DNA of 64,000 nt from Alviniconcha marisindica (Eukaryota; Mollusca; Gastropoda; Provannidae): assembly GCA_018857735.1 (NCBI GenBank), contig JABMCL010003107.1, positions 186,001 through 250,000 on the forward strand, written 5' to 3'. Positions 36,315 to 48,957 of the stretch are shown here, piece by piece. Positions within the stretch are counted from its first letter, which is position 1. Each line of letters begins with the position of its first letter. The notes under the pieces were generated by a model. The model was not told where the DNA came from. It was given only the letters and a program-made list of their open reading frames with translations, and ran no database searches. The position numbers were made by a program, and so were the translations under genes.

Positions 36315-36770
36315 CCTGTTCCTACAGTCTTTCCAATGCTCACAAGAAGCCCATGATCATACTGTAACATACTGTATCACATAAACAATTACACTGATGT
36401 AAAAAACGCAGTCATATGACTTTTGACAGTTAACATAGAATGAGTGCAGGTCACAATATCCAAAGGAAATAAACGATCAAAATATAAGTGCTACTGCCTT
36501 GTCCACTCACCTACAGTCTCTCCAATGCTCACAAGAAGTTTACAATCATACTGTATCATATTGTATCACATGAACAATGCTTGACAATTGACACTGAATG
36601 AACACAGGTCAGAGAATCCAATGGAGAACAATCAAAACATAAATTCTGCTGCCTTGTCCTCACCTACAGTCTCTCCAGTGCTCACAAGATGCTCATGATC
36701 ATACTGTCTCATACATACTGTATCACATAAACAATCACACTGACATGGAAATGCAAATGTTTGACGATAT
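36315..36770. repeat. Tandem repeat of ~155-185 bp, about 2.7 units
   Basis: Three units open with CCTACAGTCT(C/T)TCCA(A/G)TGCTCAC and continue with ATCATACTGT, TATCACAT(A/G)AACAAT and GCTGCCTTGTCC. Units differ by small indels. Confidence 0.85.
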
Positions 36771-37436
36771 AGAAAAAAAACCCATCAACATGAGCTCGTC
36801 ACCTTGTCACCATGAACCGGTGCCATCTTGCTAGCTACAAATCAAAGCTATATAGTTTCCAATATATTTTATAGTATGTAGACTGTGTATGGTACATTAA
36901 ATCACCAAATTCAGGACAAGCGCAACCCTTTGATTTCAAGGGTACAGTACTAAAATTGTGCATGCGAGGTGAGTTACCACAGACAATTCAGGTCTTTGTT
37001 GTTGTGTTCATGTAACATCTTCTGAGTTCTAATTAACTGCTTTGTTTGTGGATTCAACAGCAACAGAACTGATGAAAAAATAATAAGATCACACAGTAAT
37101 CATAGGTTTGATGAAACACTAGTAGTTTGAGTTAGTTTTTTCTTTGAAGGGCCCAGAAAGGCAGTTTTTGTTTGCAAAGGAACGTTGAAAATCGACCCAA
37201 TTATGAAAGTCTTGGGCATAACATGACCTTTAAATCTAATAAAATGTCACTGCCATGAAAGTAAATATGTTTACAAAGGAAGGAATGCATGCTGATCAGG
37301 CCAAATTTCGTTTGCTTGTTTTAATCTTGAAATACGCATGAGATCCATGATGTAGGTCTCTGGCATCACAAACAGACACTGAGGCGAATGGTGAATGAGG
37401 CGCATTTTCGCCATCAATCAGTCCACAACGAAAATG

Positions 37437-37515
37437 CCATGCGAATGTGTGGCTGTGGGATGCGCAGAGCTGCAGACCATTAGGTCGTTGTTTTCCTTTC
37501 ACACCTTCCCGAAAG
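37437..37515 (+). pseudogene. THAP zinc-finger N-terminal fragment
   Basis: The plus strand reads MPCECVAVGCAELQT, then SFHTFPKDSS and a stop: the CxxxxC and HxFPxD start of a THAP domain. The Trp and C-x2-H half is absent, so it is broken. Confidence 0.6.
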
Positions 37516-38654
37516 ATAGCAGCTGAAGGAAGCTTAATCATCCTTGGAGATTTGAACTGGAAATTACCCTGTGGACACCCACACGGACATGAACTTTTTA
37601 CTAAGGGTATCAGTCACGCATCACCCAGCTTTTGCTAGGTTGATCCTTGGTAGATGGAAGGAACAGTCTCTTTGGATGAAACCTCCGTTCTTGCCAATTC
37701 TACAAGGAATATATCCAGATCGACCAAAGGACTCAGAAATACATTTTGACACCTTGGCACCCAATGCAGAAAAACCTCCTTCACAAGTAACCCTCCAGAA
37801 AATGAAAATGAAATCAACAAAAGAGGAAAATGTACACACAAATCCTCAGCAAGAATGAACTCGTAATAAATGCAGAAGAAGAAAAAGGAGAATAAGAAGG
37901 GAGAAAAAGAAAACAATCAAAAAACAAAACAAAAAATAAATGGACATGGTAAACACGGAGAAAAGAAAGAAAAAACCAGAGGTACACCTATTGAACTACC
38001 AACAAATACCCCTGCCTTGTCTAAGAAACAAAACAAAAGTGAGGCAAAAAATCAATGAAAACAACCGAGAGAAAAGTAAAAGCCGAAAGGTAAACAAAAA
38101 CTCGGCTGGCCTGTGCACATTTTAGACCAACGAACACCGGGCTTAGGGAAAAATAGCGGCACTTTCTCGGGGCTGCACCAAAGCCACGGCACCAGTCGGT
38201 CAACATCGCAGCTTGTCCCTAATATGCTCTTTAGCATCTGAGGACATTAAGAAAGAAAGAAGGCAAAGACAGGCCTACAGCAGAAAAGGCCGTGTAAGAA
38301 GGAAACTGTACACAAATGCCTGTGACATAAAAAGAAAGAACAGACCACAAATGCCTGTGGCAAAGAAAGAAAGACCAAACCACAAAAGCTGGTGACAAAC
38401 GAAGAACAGCTGCCCTAATCAGGCAAGCAAACAGCTGACACCAAATGAAAGAAACAAAACAGCTGAAACCACCTCAAAAATGCAAACAGTGGCCTACCTG
38501 CAAACATAAGGAGGAAAAAACACCACCAAATCACAACAGTCTAATAGACTACTGTCTGCAACAAATGAGTGGGACGACTACATTGACTACATTTGTTGCA
38601 GCCATAAGAACACAGAGCAAAAATAACTGGAAACAGATGGAAAGCCAAACTAAC

Positions 38655-38712
38655 CATAACTAACATTAATCTTAACTAACTCTAACCTAACTCTAACCCC
38701 TCACTAACCTGG
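38655..38712. repeat. TAAC-rich short repeat
   Basis: ACTAACTCTAACC-type units inside the 37-39 kb element, also present inverted near 50400-50440 in its sibling. Degenerate and not a canonical telomere repeat. Confidence 0.6.
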
Positions 38713-39819
38713 CTTCCATCTAGAAAAATAAAGGCTGCAAAGTGATAAAGCGAATCGCTAATCAGGACTACCCGAAGACAAAGCATTGGGATGTAAACAA
38801 ATGCAGACGACAAGAGAAATGCAAAATGGCTGCCCTAATCAGGCAAGCTAACAAGTGGGTACGAAATGGCCAATAAGCCAGAGATAAAAAAGGAAGAATG
38901 CATGGTGGAAAAGAAGAGGAAAAGAGAGAAAAAGAAACCAAAAATACTTTCTGAAGAGAAAGAGAAATGTCAGCGAGCAACGAGACAAAGGCTAGATACA
39001 CATAATCCGTGTACACAATACAATCCATTCAGCCAACAACAACACAGCAGGGCAACAGACGCTCATGAACTATCCCACACAAAGAAAGAATGATATAATG
39101 ATATAACTCGAGAAACAAAACAGCAAGCCAAGAGAAAAAACAGTGAATGGCAAGAACTGGCAACTAGCCCAACCCGGCCAAACCCTAACCCAGGGAGGCC
39201 ACAAACAGAGAACGAACAAGCCTTTTTCATCATTACATATCATAAAACAAACAAGGCTAAACTGGCAAAATAAAATAAAACACCCAGTAAAAGGCAGGCT
39301 CCCTGATGAGGTCTAGCCTGTTGTGAAAGCTAGAGTAAACACAACAAAAAAGACCAAAACGCCACGCACCTAACAAGGCTCGAGAAAGATGAAATAACAA
39401 GGGGGAAATAAACAAAGGTCCAACTACTGAAAAGGAGTTTCATCCCTGGAGATTTGAACTGGAAATTTGTTCAAGTCGGTTGCCCTGTGCACACTCACAC
39501 AGACCCGACTTCCACGTTTGGTTGCTTGTCTGTTTGTGATGTCACTGCCCGATCGCTGACCTTTAGCTTAAAATAGCTCTTGCGGAATCTCGCATTCAAA
39601 ATGGCGCTGGTTTTGAAATGTTCAGTTGACCGTATTTTCCGACCTTTTTGCCAAAATAAACGCATTACAACCTAATTGAAGCCCTGAAAAAGTTTTAAAC
39701 AAGTGAGTAATAGACTGTTTCTTCTCTTCAAACGTTAGTACAGACCTATATTTTGTTTCAAAATGATTTGGAGCAATTTTGTAACCCACAACTGCCTTTC
39801 TAGGCCCTTTAGCTTTTTG

Positions 39820-39821
<2 letters not shown>

Positions 39822-39850
<29 letters not shown>
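39822..39850. repeat. Poly-G run of about 29
   Basis: An uninterrupted G homopolymer just beyond the right end of the TIR element. Confidence 0.95.
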
Positions 39851-39852
<2 letters not shown>

Positions 39853-39879
39853 TGGGGAACCAGTTCCACACTTTTAGGC

Positions 39880-40112
39880 CATAGACCAGTTCACAGAGGT
39901 ACGCTGAGCCGAGATGACTGTGGACAACCAATCCCTAATGAGTTGCACAGGTATATGCATGTGACCTGCAGCCTACACTTTTGGCCGAATGCCTGGAGTC
40001 TTTTACATGCTACTCTGGCAACATGGGGCAGGATAGTTACTGAAATAAGAGTCAGCACAGAAAGCTGACTCCAGAGAAGAAAGCTCTCTGCTCCAGAGGC
40101 CTTCATCACCTC
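39880..40112 (-). mobile_element. Diverged SINE fragment lacking the tRNA head
   Basis: GTATATGCATGTGACCTGCA, GTCTTTTACATGCTACTCTG and GAAATAAGAGTCAGCACAGA align to the SINE body. The head with A and B boxes is missing. Same strand as the other copies. Confidence 0.75.
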
Positions 40113-40546
40113 AGTACTTTATAAGAAAATAACCCCACTGTGGTGACATCCTTTGAAATAACCCTTTGCAACAGAATGACTGGGAAGATATATAGCTTTC
40201 TTATTAGTGGAGCTGCACAATATCTGGGATAAAGGTATAATAGCCTCAAACAGAATTGTCCTAAATAGAACATCATGCACCATGAACTGATGTGATGCTA
40301 TTCTTTTTCCCCCTTTTTTTTTCAAACTCAGTGAGTGGTCTGGCAATAACGTTTGTGAGAATGGACTATTTGGTTCACCCATTTCCATTACTGGCATATA
40401 TGAAAGTGTTCACAGATTTGATTACGTTGTTATATCGCCTAGTGTATATATCACCTTATAACATTGAGATATCCAGTTATAAGATATAATTATTTCAGCC
40501 AGAAGATAAAGGAGAAGTGTGGGATGCAGCAGTAAACACCACTAAC

Positions 40547-40724
40547 CTGTGGGTTGTTTAAGAAAGTGCTGTGGTTCCCACAGCCCCCTGCTCGATGTGG
40601 GCGCCGCCATTCTGCTGAGTGACTTTGTTCCTTCCACGTCTTTTTCAGTGTGAAGAAGGATGTGTTCATCATATGACAAACATCAATGTGAGTGAAGTGA
40701 CGACAAAAGTCCTCGAAAGACATC
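40547..40724 (-). CDS. Calpain exon w4: core to domain III transition
   Basis: This exon has 178 bp. One base completes Trp, then 59 codons run MSFEDFCRHFTHIDVC to FLNNPQ. EFW-MSFEDF is the hallmark end of the calpain catalytic domain. The part with KTWKE and AGGCGNH opens domain III (C2-like). The acceptor is CCAACCAG|G and the donor is CACAG|GTTAGT, phase 0. Confidence 0.94.
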
Positions 40725-41963
40725 CTGGTTGGACACATGAAACAGAGCCTATGTAGAGAACAAGGTTTGTCACTCTGTGCAGCACAATACTCCCTGTTAA
40801 GTGCCTAGATACTGCAAGTCATTGTTATCAGGCAGTATGCTATATCCCACTTTTTTTGCACTTGGTCTGTAGTATTAGTAGTACTAGTATCCCCCACATG
40901 CCTAGTTTGACTGCAAGATATATATATATATCAGTGGTACTGAAAATATTTCAATAGGCTGTTTGCCACAGAGCCGCGACCTTGACCTTGGCTTTGCACC
41001 TCAGGCAGAGACGTGTAGTTTGTACTATCAACTGAGTGTCAGGATGGTCAGCTAGCGTTGTACATAGGGCGTATGCAACAATGAGTCAAGGCATTAAGAG
41101 ACCGTTTTGTCTCAATGCCCAGAGGGTAACTGACTTAGCAGCATTTCCCATTCAATCCTTTGAGAATGAAGCCCTGACATGGCTGATCATGCAGCTTACA
41201 ATTTTGATTTCTCTCTCACTCTCTTTCTCTCTCTTTATTTTTTTTTTGCCAAGTACATCCTCTGCAGTAAGGCTGGCTTTCACACCCATTCCTACTTCCT
41301 TTCTATAAGCATTTGTTCATATTCTAAACCATAATTTTATTACATCTGCCCATTGCAGTTTCACATGTTTGTCGTATTGTAATACAGTGTAATCATTCTT
41401 TCATCGTGTGTGTGTGCATGCGTGCGTGCATGAGTGCATGTGTGTGTGTGTGTAAACAATATTTTCTTTGTTCACACACAGTCCACTTTTGTTTACCGTT
41501 AATCATTACACTATCAATAATGATTACACTACGAAAAGAAAAAGAAAAAAGGTAGATGTTTCAATTCAGTGTTTGACTCATTTTCTAAACACCATTTCTT
41601 TACATTATGAAAAACAACAACAAAACTGATTGCTTTTCCATATGGTACACAGCATTTCGATTTACATGAAGTGGTTCTTATGTAGTGCACACTTGAATTT
41701 TGTTAACAGCACTCACAAATTTCTTCACATAAATCAATTTATGTTCAATTTTTTTCCAGCTGGGGGCAGTCCCTATCTATGCTTTAGAAACACACACAAA
41801 ATCTAAAATACATTTACATAAAAATAAAAAAATAAAAATCTTTTGTAGTGTGCAAATAAATTCTTGAACATTTACTCCTTGATTAACCAACAATTCTTGA
41901 AAATTATGTATGCATGAGACATTGAGAGCATGTGTGTTCACAAGCACATGTGTGTGTGTGTGT

Positions 41964-42003
<40 letters not shown>

Positions 42004-42588
42004 CGCACACAAGTGCGTGCATGTGTGTGTGCGCATGCATGCGTGTGTGTGTGTGTGTTGTTACTGACAAGCAGCAGTATTAAGAGTAAACTTTGAAAGA
42101 TGTCTCTTGACATGTATATAAAATAATATCGCATGAGTGCACTGTTTTGTTCATACATTGTTGTCTCTGACACTTTTTGTGATACCTCCATGAGAAATCA
42201 GTAGTTGAATCTCATCAGGGGGCTACCATTGTTGTGATCAATGTGCAGGGTTTTCCCCTTTCCCCGGGCAGGGGTCTGGCTACATCCATGTAGCCCTATC
42301 CTTGTGTGATATAATTGCGGCTTGTTTCTTTCCTTTTCATCCTTTTCTTTCTTATCCATGATTCACCACAACTGGCCCACTGGCACTATTATTAAGTAAT
42401 AGGGTACAAGTCTTTAAGTTGGCTGCCCCTTCTTTTCCACCATCATTTCCGTCTTTTTTGTCTTTGGCTTCTTCAGCTATATGCCTGCCTGACTGCCTTG
42501 AATTCAATTGAAATACTGTTCACATAACCTAACTAAACATTGCTTCTTCAATCCTGTTGTACTAATTCCTCGTTTTCAAAGATATCGC
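40725..42588. other. Intronic sequence with satellite flank and GT microsatellites
   Basis: 40795-40990 matches the flank of the satellite array at 57990-58140 (ATATCCCACTTT, TTTGCACT, GTACTGAAA). GT runs lie at about 41410-41453 and 41948-42058. No gene is seen. Confidence 0.6.
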
Positions 42589-43430
42589 TTAAAGGACAAG
42601 TCCAAGTTTAGGGGTGATTTTTGACACAATTTCCGTTAAAGCTCACTGAGAACGATGATGTAGGTGAAACTGTGATCTGAGGGTCATAAATGCACGAAAA
42701 AAGGCATTTTCTGTCGTACCGAAAGTGTCACCATGACGCCCAAATCACGTGACCATATGCCTACTACGTCACTCTGGGAGTCGCTGCAAAATGGCCAACT
42801 CGAGCTCCGAAGATGAAACTGATACTTTGCCCGAGAGACCCACAAGGATACAGCCGTATCAGTTTGAGCCTGTCGGGCAGGATTTTGAAAGAGTACCGGA
42901 ACATCGTGTCAGCTTCGAAGCAAACCCCATGCGGTATTTCCATGGGGTTTCCGAAATTGCACTCACTGAAGTGCTTGCTACACAAATGGGCGTGATGCGG
43001 CGCAGCAAGAAAGTCAGTTCGTTTGAATTGTATAAATTTAATCCACTTTCGCCTCACTGTGTGTCGATTGCACGGGAGCTCGTGCATTGTTATACCTGGG
43101 GTTGTCTGCGAATTGTTACAGTTCGCGGCAACACAGTAGGCCGGCATAGTTAACCTTTTTTGTCGACCACATGCATACACAGTTTACTGAAGAAACTAAG
43201 ATGGCAACCGCACTGACTCCCCAGACTGACGTCACTCCGGGAAAGTCACGTGACTGATGGAGAACCCGAGACTGTAGTTTCGGCCAGCCTACAGAAAATA
43301 AAATCGATTAAAAACCCAATTAAACATTTTTTCATTTTTTTTATTTCATTAAATCTGAAACTAGTGACTCATTTGTCAATCATTTCGATGGTCATTTTGC
43401 ATACTTAAAAACCTTGGACTTTTACTTTAA
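42589..43430. mobile_element. 842 bp TTAA-flanked TIR element carrying a THAP ORF (Kolobok-like)
   Basis: TTAA lies at both ends (42589-42592, 43427-43430). After TTAA the left terminus reads AGGACAAGTCCAAGTTT and the inverted right terminus AGTAAAAGTCCAAGGTTT. The only ORF is a THAP-domain protein on the minus strand. TTAA target sites together with THAP domains are features of the Kolobok superfamily. There is no transposase, so it is either non-autonomous or a carrier of a THAP accessory gene. Confidence 0.72.
42764..43147 (-). CDS. THAP-domain protein encoded in a TTAA transposon
   Basis: 127 codons starting MPAYCVAANC. An in-frame Met 11 codons upstream exists, but THAP proteins start just before the first Cys. 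Motifs: C-x4-C (CVAANC), MHELP, RRKW with the conserved Trp, and LCSKHF giving C-x2-H and the conserved Phe. The tail contains RLKLIRLYP where the AVPTIP box is expected. THAP domains bind DNA sequence-specifically through a C2CH zinc finger and occur in P-element and Kolobok transposases and domesticated relatives. The frame is intact with no stop across the whole domain, unlike the two other THAP relics in the window. Without a partner transposase its role is unknown. Confidence 0.72.
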   Translation of the reverse strand: MPAYCVAANCNNSQTTPGITMHELPCNRHTVRRKWIKFIQFKRTDFLAAPHHAHLCSKHFSECNFGNPMEIPHGVCFEADTMFRYSFKILPDRLKLIRLYPCGSLGQSISFIFGARVGHFAATPRVT

Positions 43431-43564
43431 GGCTGTCACAGTCTAGTTTCCAAAAAAACACCACATGTCACAACACTGTCTACTGTGTCAGGCATGGACA
43501 GCCTGCCCAAAATCTGGGGAAGTAACACCAAAACGGTTTTAAAATAGCACCGTGGCAAACGGCC

Positions 43565-43700
43565 TATTGACAAGCATTTAATCAAGTTTTGAACCATCAC
43601 TGCGACTTTGAACACAGCAACATAATCTTTTCACAAGATACTCCAGCTCATAATGATGCACCATCAAACCAAAGACTTTCCCATTCCTTGAAATATCTGG
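43565..43700. repeat. Single satellite monomer
   Basis: AATCAAGTTTTGAACC, ATAATGATGCACCATCAAAC and ACTCCAGCTCATAATG match the monomers at 58130-58230. Confidence 0.75.
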
Positions 43701-43799
43701 CCCCTACCTGCCCGCTGTGTGATAATGGCCAGCTGACTCAGGCACCAGGCATTGCATTGTTTTCCCTTTGGGACACATGTCCTGGTCATGTTTGTGTGT

Positions 43800-43923
<124 letters not shown>

Positions 43924-44281
43924 TTATAAGTTGTCACTAAGTTCACCTAAATTTGCTCTTGTACTGATGAATGGTTGCATCCTGTATACAAAGTTCCAAA
44001 TTCAAATGAATTTTCACAGATGTGGTGAAACTCAGAACATACTCATCACACTGTTGAACTTGAGTAGTGAATTTGTGTTTCTCTCTAATCACATTAGTGA
44101 TTTTCTTTTTAAGCACTGCTTAAAGTCTTGTGTTTTTGTAGCTTGAATGACTGCACCATCAGCACTTCTAATCTCTTCAGCATGTTGGAATCATCCCCTG
44201 TCCTAAAATTTAAAAGGGTACTTCCCCCGTTTTGGATTTTTTTTTAAAGGGTATCTGTTTTGTTGCTTTTGTTTGTTGGGT

Positions 44282-44343
44282 TTTGTTGTTGTTGTTGTTG
44301 TTGTTGTGTTGTGTGTGTTGTGTGTGTGTGTGTGTGTGTGTGT

Positions 44344-44408
<65 letters not shown>
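44282..44408. repeat. (TTG)n then (GT)n microsatellite
   Basis: GTT triplets (44282-44306) lead into an interrupted GT tract of about 95 bp. Confidence 0.95.
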
Positions 44409-45339
44409 GTTTTTAAATTTTGGAAGTTTTGTGTGAAGACTTTAACATGAAATCTGGAATCAGAGAGCTCATGCACAGGCAAACACAAAGTCCGCTGTTA
44501 GAGAAATCTAAACTTTCTCCAAAGATTTCTGCACATTAACTCCACACTGCTTTGCCAGTAGAGTATCGTGGTGGTCACTGCTTTTTTGATGTCTTGTTGG
44601 CGTTGAATGCTGAAAATTCACTGAACCCTGCACTAATTATTTTTTTTAAGCTTAATTATCAGCGCTTAACCTGACTGCAAACATGGCACATCACTGGTTG
44701 GCTGTCCTTACATTCATTCCTAAAACCTTGTGAACTATGAGTCTTATTTTTTGCTATAGGCCTTCTGGATACAGGTTTGCTGCTTGTGGTTGAGTTAACC
44801 AAATTGGCTGACCCTTCAGAGTGCTTTAGCTTTTGGTTTGGCGTACAAACTACCCATGCCTTTAGCATCACTGTGATTTCTGCACACACAATGTTCTCAT
44901 ACACTTACAGCTTGGATAAAGTGAAAGAAATGAACATTGAGAAGACATTTTACAAATTTTCAGTTTTTTTAGAATGACTGCACATGACCTTGCTGTTTGT
45001 TCCACCGCAGCTTCAACAATGTTTTGCACTGCATTGTCAACATTGGATTGTTTGTTTCAGTGAAAAATCAGTGGTCATCACCACTCACTGGATTGATTTT
45101 CAATGGGTATTTTCACTCCTTACTACATATTTTAAACAGTAAATTTCATGCACAGAATTAAAGTCTACAGGGTTAGCTGGAGGTCCTACTGCATGACTAA
45201 GCCTAGATTGGGGTTTTTCAGGAGCCCTGTCAAGTTGTCACACACACATATATCTATAACCATGCTCAGTTTTAACCCTAAATCACTTTCTCACTCAAGC
45301 AGTGAGCAAAGCCAAACATCAACAATATGCATCACTTAC

Positions 45340-45417
45340 CAGAACTCCCCATTCTCATCAAAGGTGAGGCCAAGTTCCTTCTTTTCATTGTCACTGACTT
45401 TCTTCCACTCCTGGGAC
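45340..45417 (-). CDS. Calpain exon w3: end of protease core
   Basis: This is a 78 bp exon too short to stand out as an ORF. One base completes Gly, then 25 codons run SQEWKKVSDNEKKEL to DENGEF, and two bases of a Trp codon end it. The residues continue the calpain core towards the MSFEDF motif of the next exon. The acceptor is CCAG|GTCCC and the donor is TG|GTAAGT. Both phases match their neighbours. Confidence 0.92.
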
Positions 45418-45953
45418 CTGGGAAATCATTGAAAAGTATTACTGGTTACTTACTGACTATATATTTCCATGGTGCTTTAGATTAAATTTGATTTTTATGA
45501 AATGCTGTATGGTTGTTGAAAAATGAATGACGTACATGGTTGTGCCTTTGTTAAACTTGGATGAGCTTTAGTACCAGTAAAAATGTAATTTATGTAAAAG
45601 TAAGGATGTGTAAAAAACAAAACAAAAACAAACAAAAAAACTAAAAAATGCACAAATCACCAAAGTTTGATTTCTGCATTGAATTTTGTATTATACAAAA
45701 CAGGTCATGCAGAGAAAAATACAATCACATCCACTGACCTTTGTCTGCTCACCAGGTAAAGATCAGGTTGATGCACAACACACACTGTCTGATTCAGTTA
45801 TTTTCAGTGTACACAAGTCACTGCTACACAAATAATGTGAAACTGTCCACTGCTAACACAAGACGTTTTTGGTACTGTTTATGACATGTGAGTGTCAAAG
45901 GTAACAAAACGCAGGTGGAATAACATCCACTGGTAAAGGTATGTACAGGCAAG

Positions 45954-46012
45954 AGTAAGTAGGTAACTTGATGCTTTACTCTGAGTCAACCAGTGTGGTT
46001 ATATCAGGGTCA
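45954..46012 (-). mobile_element. Short SINE tail, inverted
   Basis: GTAAGTAGGTAACTTGATGC, then GAGTCAACCAGTGTGGTTAT and ATCAGGG: the same module as at 28106-28168, in opposite orientation. Confidence 0.75.
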
Positions 46013-46059
46013 CACACATTTTGTCATCACACAGTAAATGTTAAAAATATGTACATGCT

Positions 46060-48955
46060 AAAACCGGTATATTTTCAGATTTTAAAAAAACAGACTTAAA
46101 AAGAGGGTAAAACACAACCAGAACCAAAAATGATATGAAAGTTTATATTTTGCCAAACATTGATTTGTTTGAAAAAGTTAGTTTTTTTAAATCCAATGAT
46201 ATTTTTCTCAGATAAAATATGCAGTGACTGAGCTGTAAAAAAAGGCTCTCTTTTTTCACTAAAATCAGAACAAGTAAGTAAAATGTGTTCTATAGTTAGT
46301 CTTTCATCACATGAGATGCACACTGGTGGCTTGTCACCCGTCAATAAAAAGGAGTGAGTAATATAAGTGACAAATGTGCAATTGAGATATCACACATTCT
46401 TCTTTTCTGTTTGTCCAAGGACAAACAATACAATCCTTTAAATGTGAAAAATTCCTATGCAATTTATTTTCAAGGAACTTGCCCCACTCTGACTGCCAAA
46501 GCTCTAACATATATTTGTTTACCCAAGACTTCAAGTCTGAGAAGGGGATGGGCTCATTTGAGATGTCATCATTGAAGGCATCCTTAGCAGCAGCATCTGC
46601 AGCTGAATTTCCTCTAATGCCCACATGGGCAGGGCCCAGATAAAAACAATCTCTCTCCCATCTCTGGTCAATTCCATGTATAGTTCTAAAATCTTTACTA
46701 AGATAGAGTGGTCATACTTTATGTTATATATAGCTTGCAGTGATGAAAGAGAGTCGGACAATATCAAAAATGATTTTTCCTTGGAAAGTAAACATGTCTG
46801 AGAGCCAGAAGAATAGTTTGTAGTTCAGCAGTAAATATAGAGCTGTCATCTGGAAGCCGACAAGTAAATGGTTTATGGATATGTTCAGTGGAGACAGCTG
46901 CTGTAGTGAATCCTTCCTCTGTTTTTGAACTGTCAGTGAAAAAAACACAAAAAAACAACATTCTGACGAAGGATATTCTGTAATAAGCTGCAAAAAAAAC
47001 TGTGTAGGTTTCATGGTTTGTTGTATCTTTTTTTGAATTTAGTTAGGTCAAACTGGACTGCAGGAAGCATCATCAATCAGTTCAAGGTTAATTTGGGAAT
47101 TCTCCAGGTGAGGTAGGATACGGATGCCAAGAGGGGGAATTTTTGATGCTGATTCTTCAAACAGCCTGACATTTTCAGGTTCAAAAACACAACAGTAGGC
47201 TGGATTTTCTGATAAAGATTTTAGTTTCAGAACATAATTCAGAGCAAGTTTTAGACGGCAAGAGGCCAGGGACAGTTTGCATGCTTTGTTGTAGAGCTTT
47301 TGGGCAGGAGATGTACAGACAGCCCCCAATACGATACACAAGCCCTGGTGGTGGATTGAATCCAACTGCCTTCGAACTGACTGACAAGCTGAACCACAGA
47401 CAACATATCCATAATCCAGCTTGGAATGGACTAAAAGCCGAACCATAGACAATGCATCCGTAATTCAGCTTGGTGAATGCATGGTACAGGTGCAGCAGGA
47501 TGATACTATCTGCTCCCCAATCAGTATGCCCCACTACACGCAGAATATCCAGAGCTTGCTGACAGGAAGAGTTAAGATATTGTACCTGGTTTTTAAAGGT
47601 GAGCTCTGTGTCAAAATTCTGGCCAAGGAATTTGGCTTCTTTTACTGCTTTAATAGGCATCTTTCCCAAAAGGATGTTCAGGTCTGCTGGTGAAAGTTCA
47701 GGTCTGCTGATGTAGCAGAGAACTTAAAACCTTTTCCAGACACCCAATTTTTACACACAGCTGCATAGGCCTTTCCACTCTGTTCAATGACTTGCAGTGC
47801 ACACACAGGGCAAAGTCATCCACAAACAAGGAGCAATCAGTAGCCTTCAAGATAGCATTAACAATGTTGTTAATTTTGATGCTGAATAGGGGTGGACAAC
47901 AGGATGCTACCCGGCAGGACCCTGATCTCCTGCTGGTGCAGCTCTGACAGAGTGGAGCCCACTGTAACCCTGAAAGAACGTTCAGACAGGAAGTTCTGAA
48001 TAAACATTGGGAGATGGCCCCGGAAACCAAGATCCCAGAATGCTGTACTTCCATGTTGTGTCATAAGCCTTCTCAAAGCCAAAGAAAATGGTTATGACAA
48101 GCTCTTTTTTGACAAAGGCATTTCTAATAAAGTTTCAAAATGAACCAGGTGATCTAATGTACTGTGGTTCTTGCTGAAACCACACTGTTTCTTGGAAAGG
48201 AGACCCTGCGACACAAGGGACCACATCATAATAATAATAATGTACATTTATCATGCACTCATCAACGCCCTGAGTGCTCACATGATACATATTAACCTAA
48301 ATATATTCCATACACATGTAGAGCAAAACAATATATGGAAACACACACACACACACACACACACATGCATGTATGCACGCACACACACATGCACACACTA
48401 CACACTACACACACACACACACACATACAATGACTGTAGCAGAAACTGGGTACGATAAAATACTGTGACAAGAGGAAGATTTTCAATTTGGCTTTAAAAG
48501 GTGTGTGTTATTCATTCTCTCCATCGTTTTGTACAAAGAGCTGGTTAATGCAATAGGTCTGAAGTTGCCTGGTTCCGAGTGGTCTTTCCTGGGTTTGGGA
48601 ATGGGAATAACTACCGCTTTGTTCCATGTTAGCAGAAAACAGCCAAATTCCCAGACATGGTTGTACATCTTCAGAAGAACAGATAAAGCAGAGTTTGGAA
48701 GGTCAGTTAAAAGTTGATAAAGTATTTGGTCCAAACCAGTGGCCAAGTTGTTGGCTCTTTGCAATGACTATTTCAATTCAGTAATTGAAAAAGGCAGGTT
48801 ATATTCCTCTTTGTTTTTAGAAGAGAAGTCCAGGTATCTTTTTTAAACATTTTAACCCTTTGAAAGTCAAAAGAATAGTTTTCTGCTGAAGAATTTTTAG
48901 ACAGATTTAACTGTAGCTACTACTTCTGCCACTTGTTTTTTTGTCGGTAATAAGC
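46060..48955 (-). pseudogene. LINE with RT and RNase H domains (copy 1, decayed)
   Basis: In minus-strand order: at 48483-48955, NLPFSITELK, NLATGLDQILYQLL and FRPIALTSSLYKTMERM (RT fingers). At 47698-48082, GSTLSELHQQEIRVLPGSIL and the active site FVDDFAL. At 47181-47669, EAKFLGQNFDTELTFK. At 46334-47014, an RNase H domain with FTDSSKTEEG, FTAELQTILLAL, ILSDSLSSLQAI and GNSAADAAAKDAF. At 46096-46344, a Cys/His-rich tail (CISCDERLTIEHILLTC). Several frameshifts, a 60-70 bp internal duplication (about 47395-47470) and a nested insertion at 48210-48500 break it. An endonuclease domain is not visible. RT plus RNase H suggests the I/jockey group. Confidence 0.85.
48210..48500. mobile_element. Nested LINE/SINE 3' fragment with CA repeats
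   Basis: Begins with CATAATAATAATAATGTACA and contains CGCCCTGAGTGCTCACATGA and (CA)n tracts (48342-48363, 48379-48424). It interrupts the RT reading of the LINE between KPN at about 48483 and the continuation near 48200. (ATT)n is typical of CR1-like 3' ends. Confidence 0.6.
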
Positions 48956-48957
48956 GT

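Larger units (their letters stand above)
37144..39811. mobile_element. 2.7 kb TIR element with THAP fragment (Kolobok-like)
   Basis: Ends AGGGCCCAGAAAGGCAGTT (left, from 37148) and the inverted AGGGCCTAGAAAGGCAGTT (right, to 39808) form TIRs. The flanking tetranucleotides are TTGA and TTAG, probably decayed TTAA. It is a sibling of the element at 49061-51134: in both, a THAP start lies about 290-295 bp from the left end. The interior (about 38640-39440) matches the sibling in inverted orientation. TGGAGATTTGAACTGGAAAT is repeated directly at about 37543 and 39439. No transposase core is seen. Confidence 0.65.

Noticed and set aside
36315..36770. CRISPR-like spaced repeats
   Set aside because: Units are long, diverged tandem repeats without constant short repeats and unique spacers, and the genome is eukaryotic.
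37530..37640. LINE endonuclease motif in GSLIILGDLNWK
   Set aside because: It resembles a GDxN motif, but no other endonuclease motif is near and the sequence is the interior of the THAP-type element.
38655..38712. Interstitial telomere repeat
   Set aside because: Units are TAACTCTAACC-like and irregular, not runs of TTAGGG, and they belong to a transposon interior.
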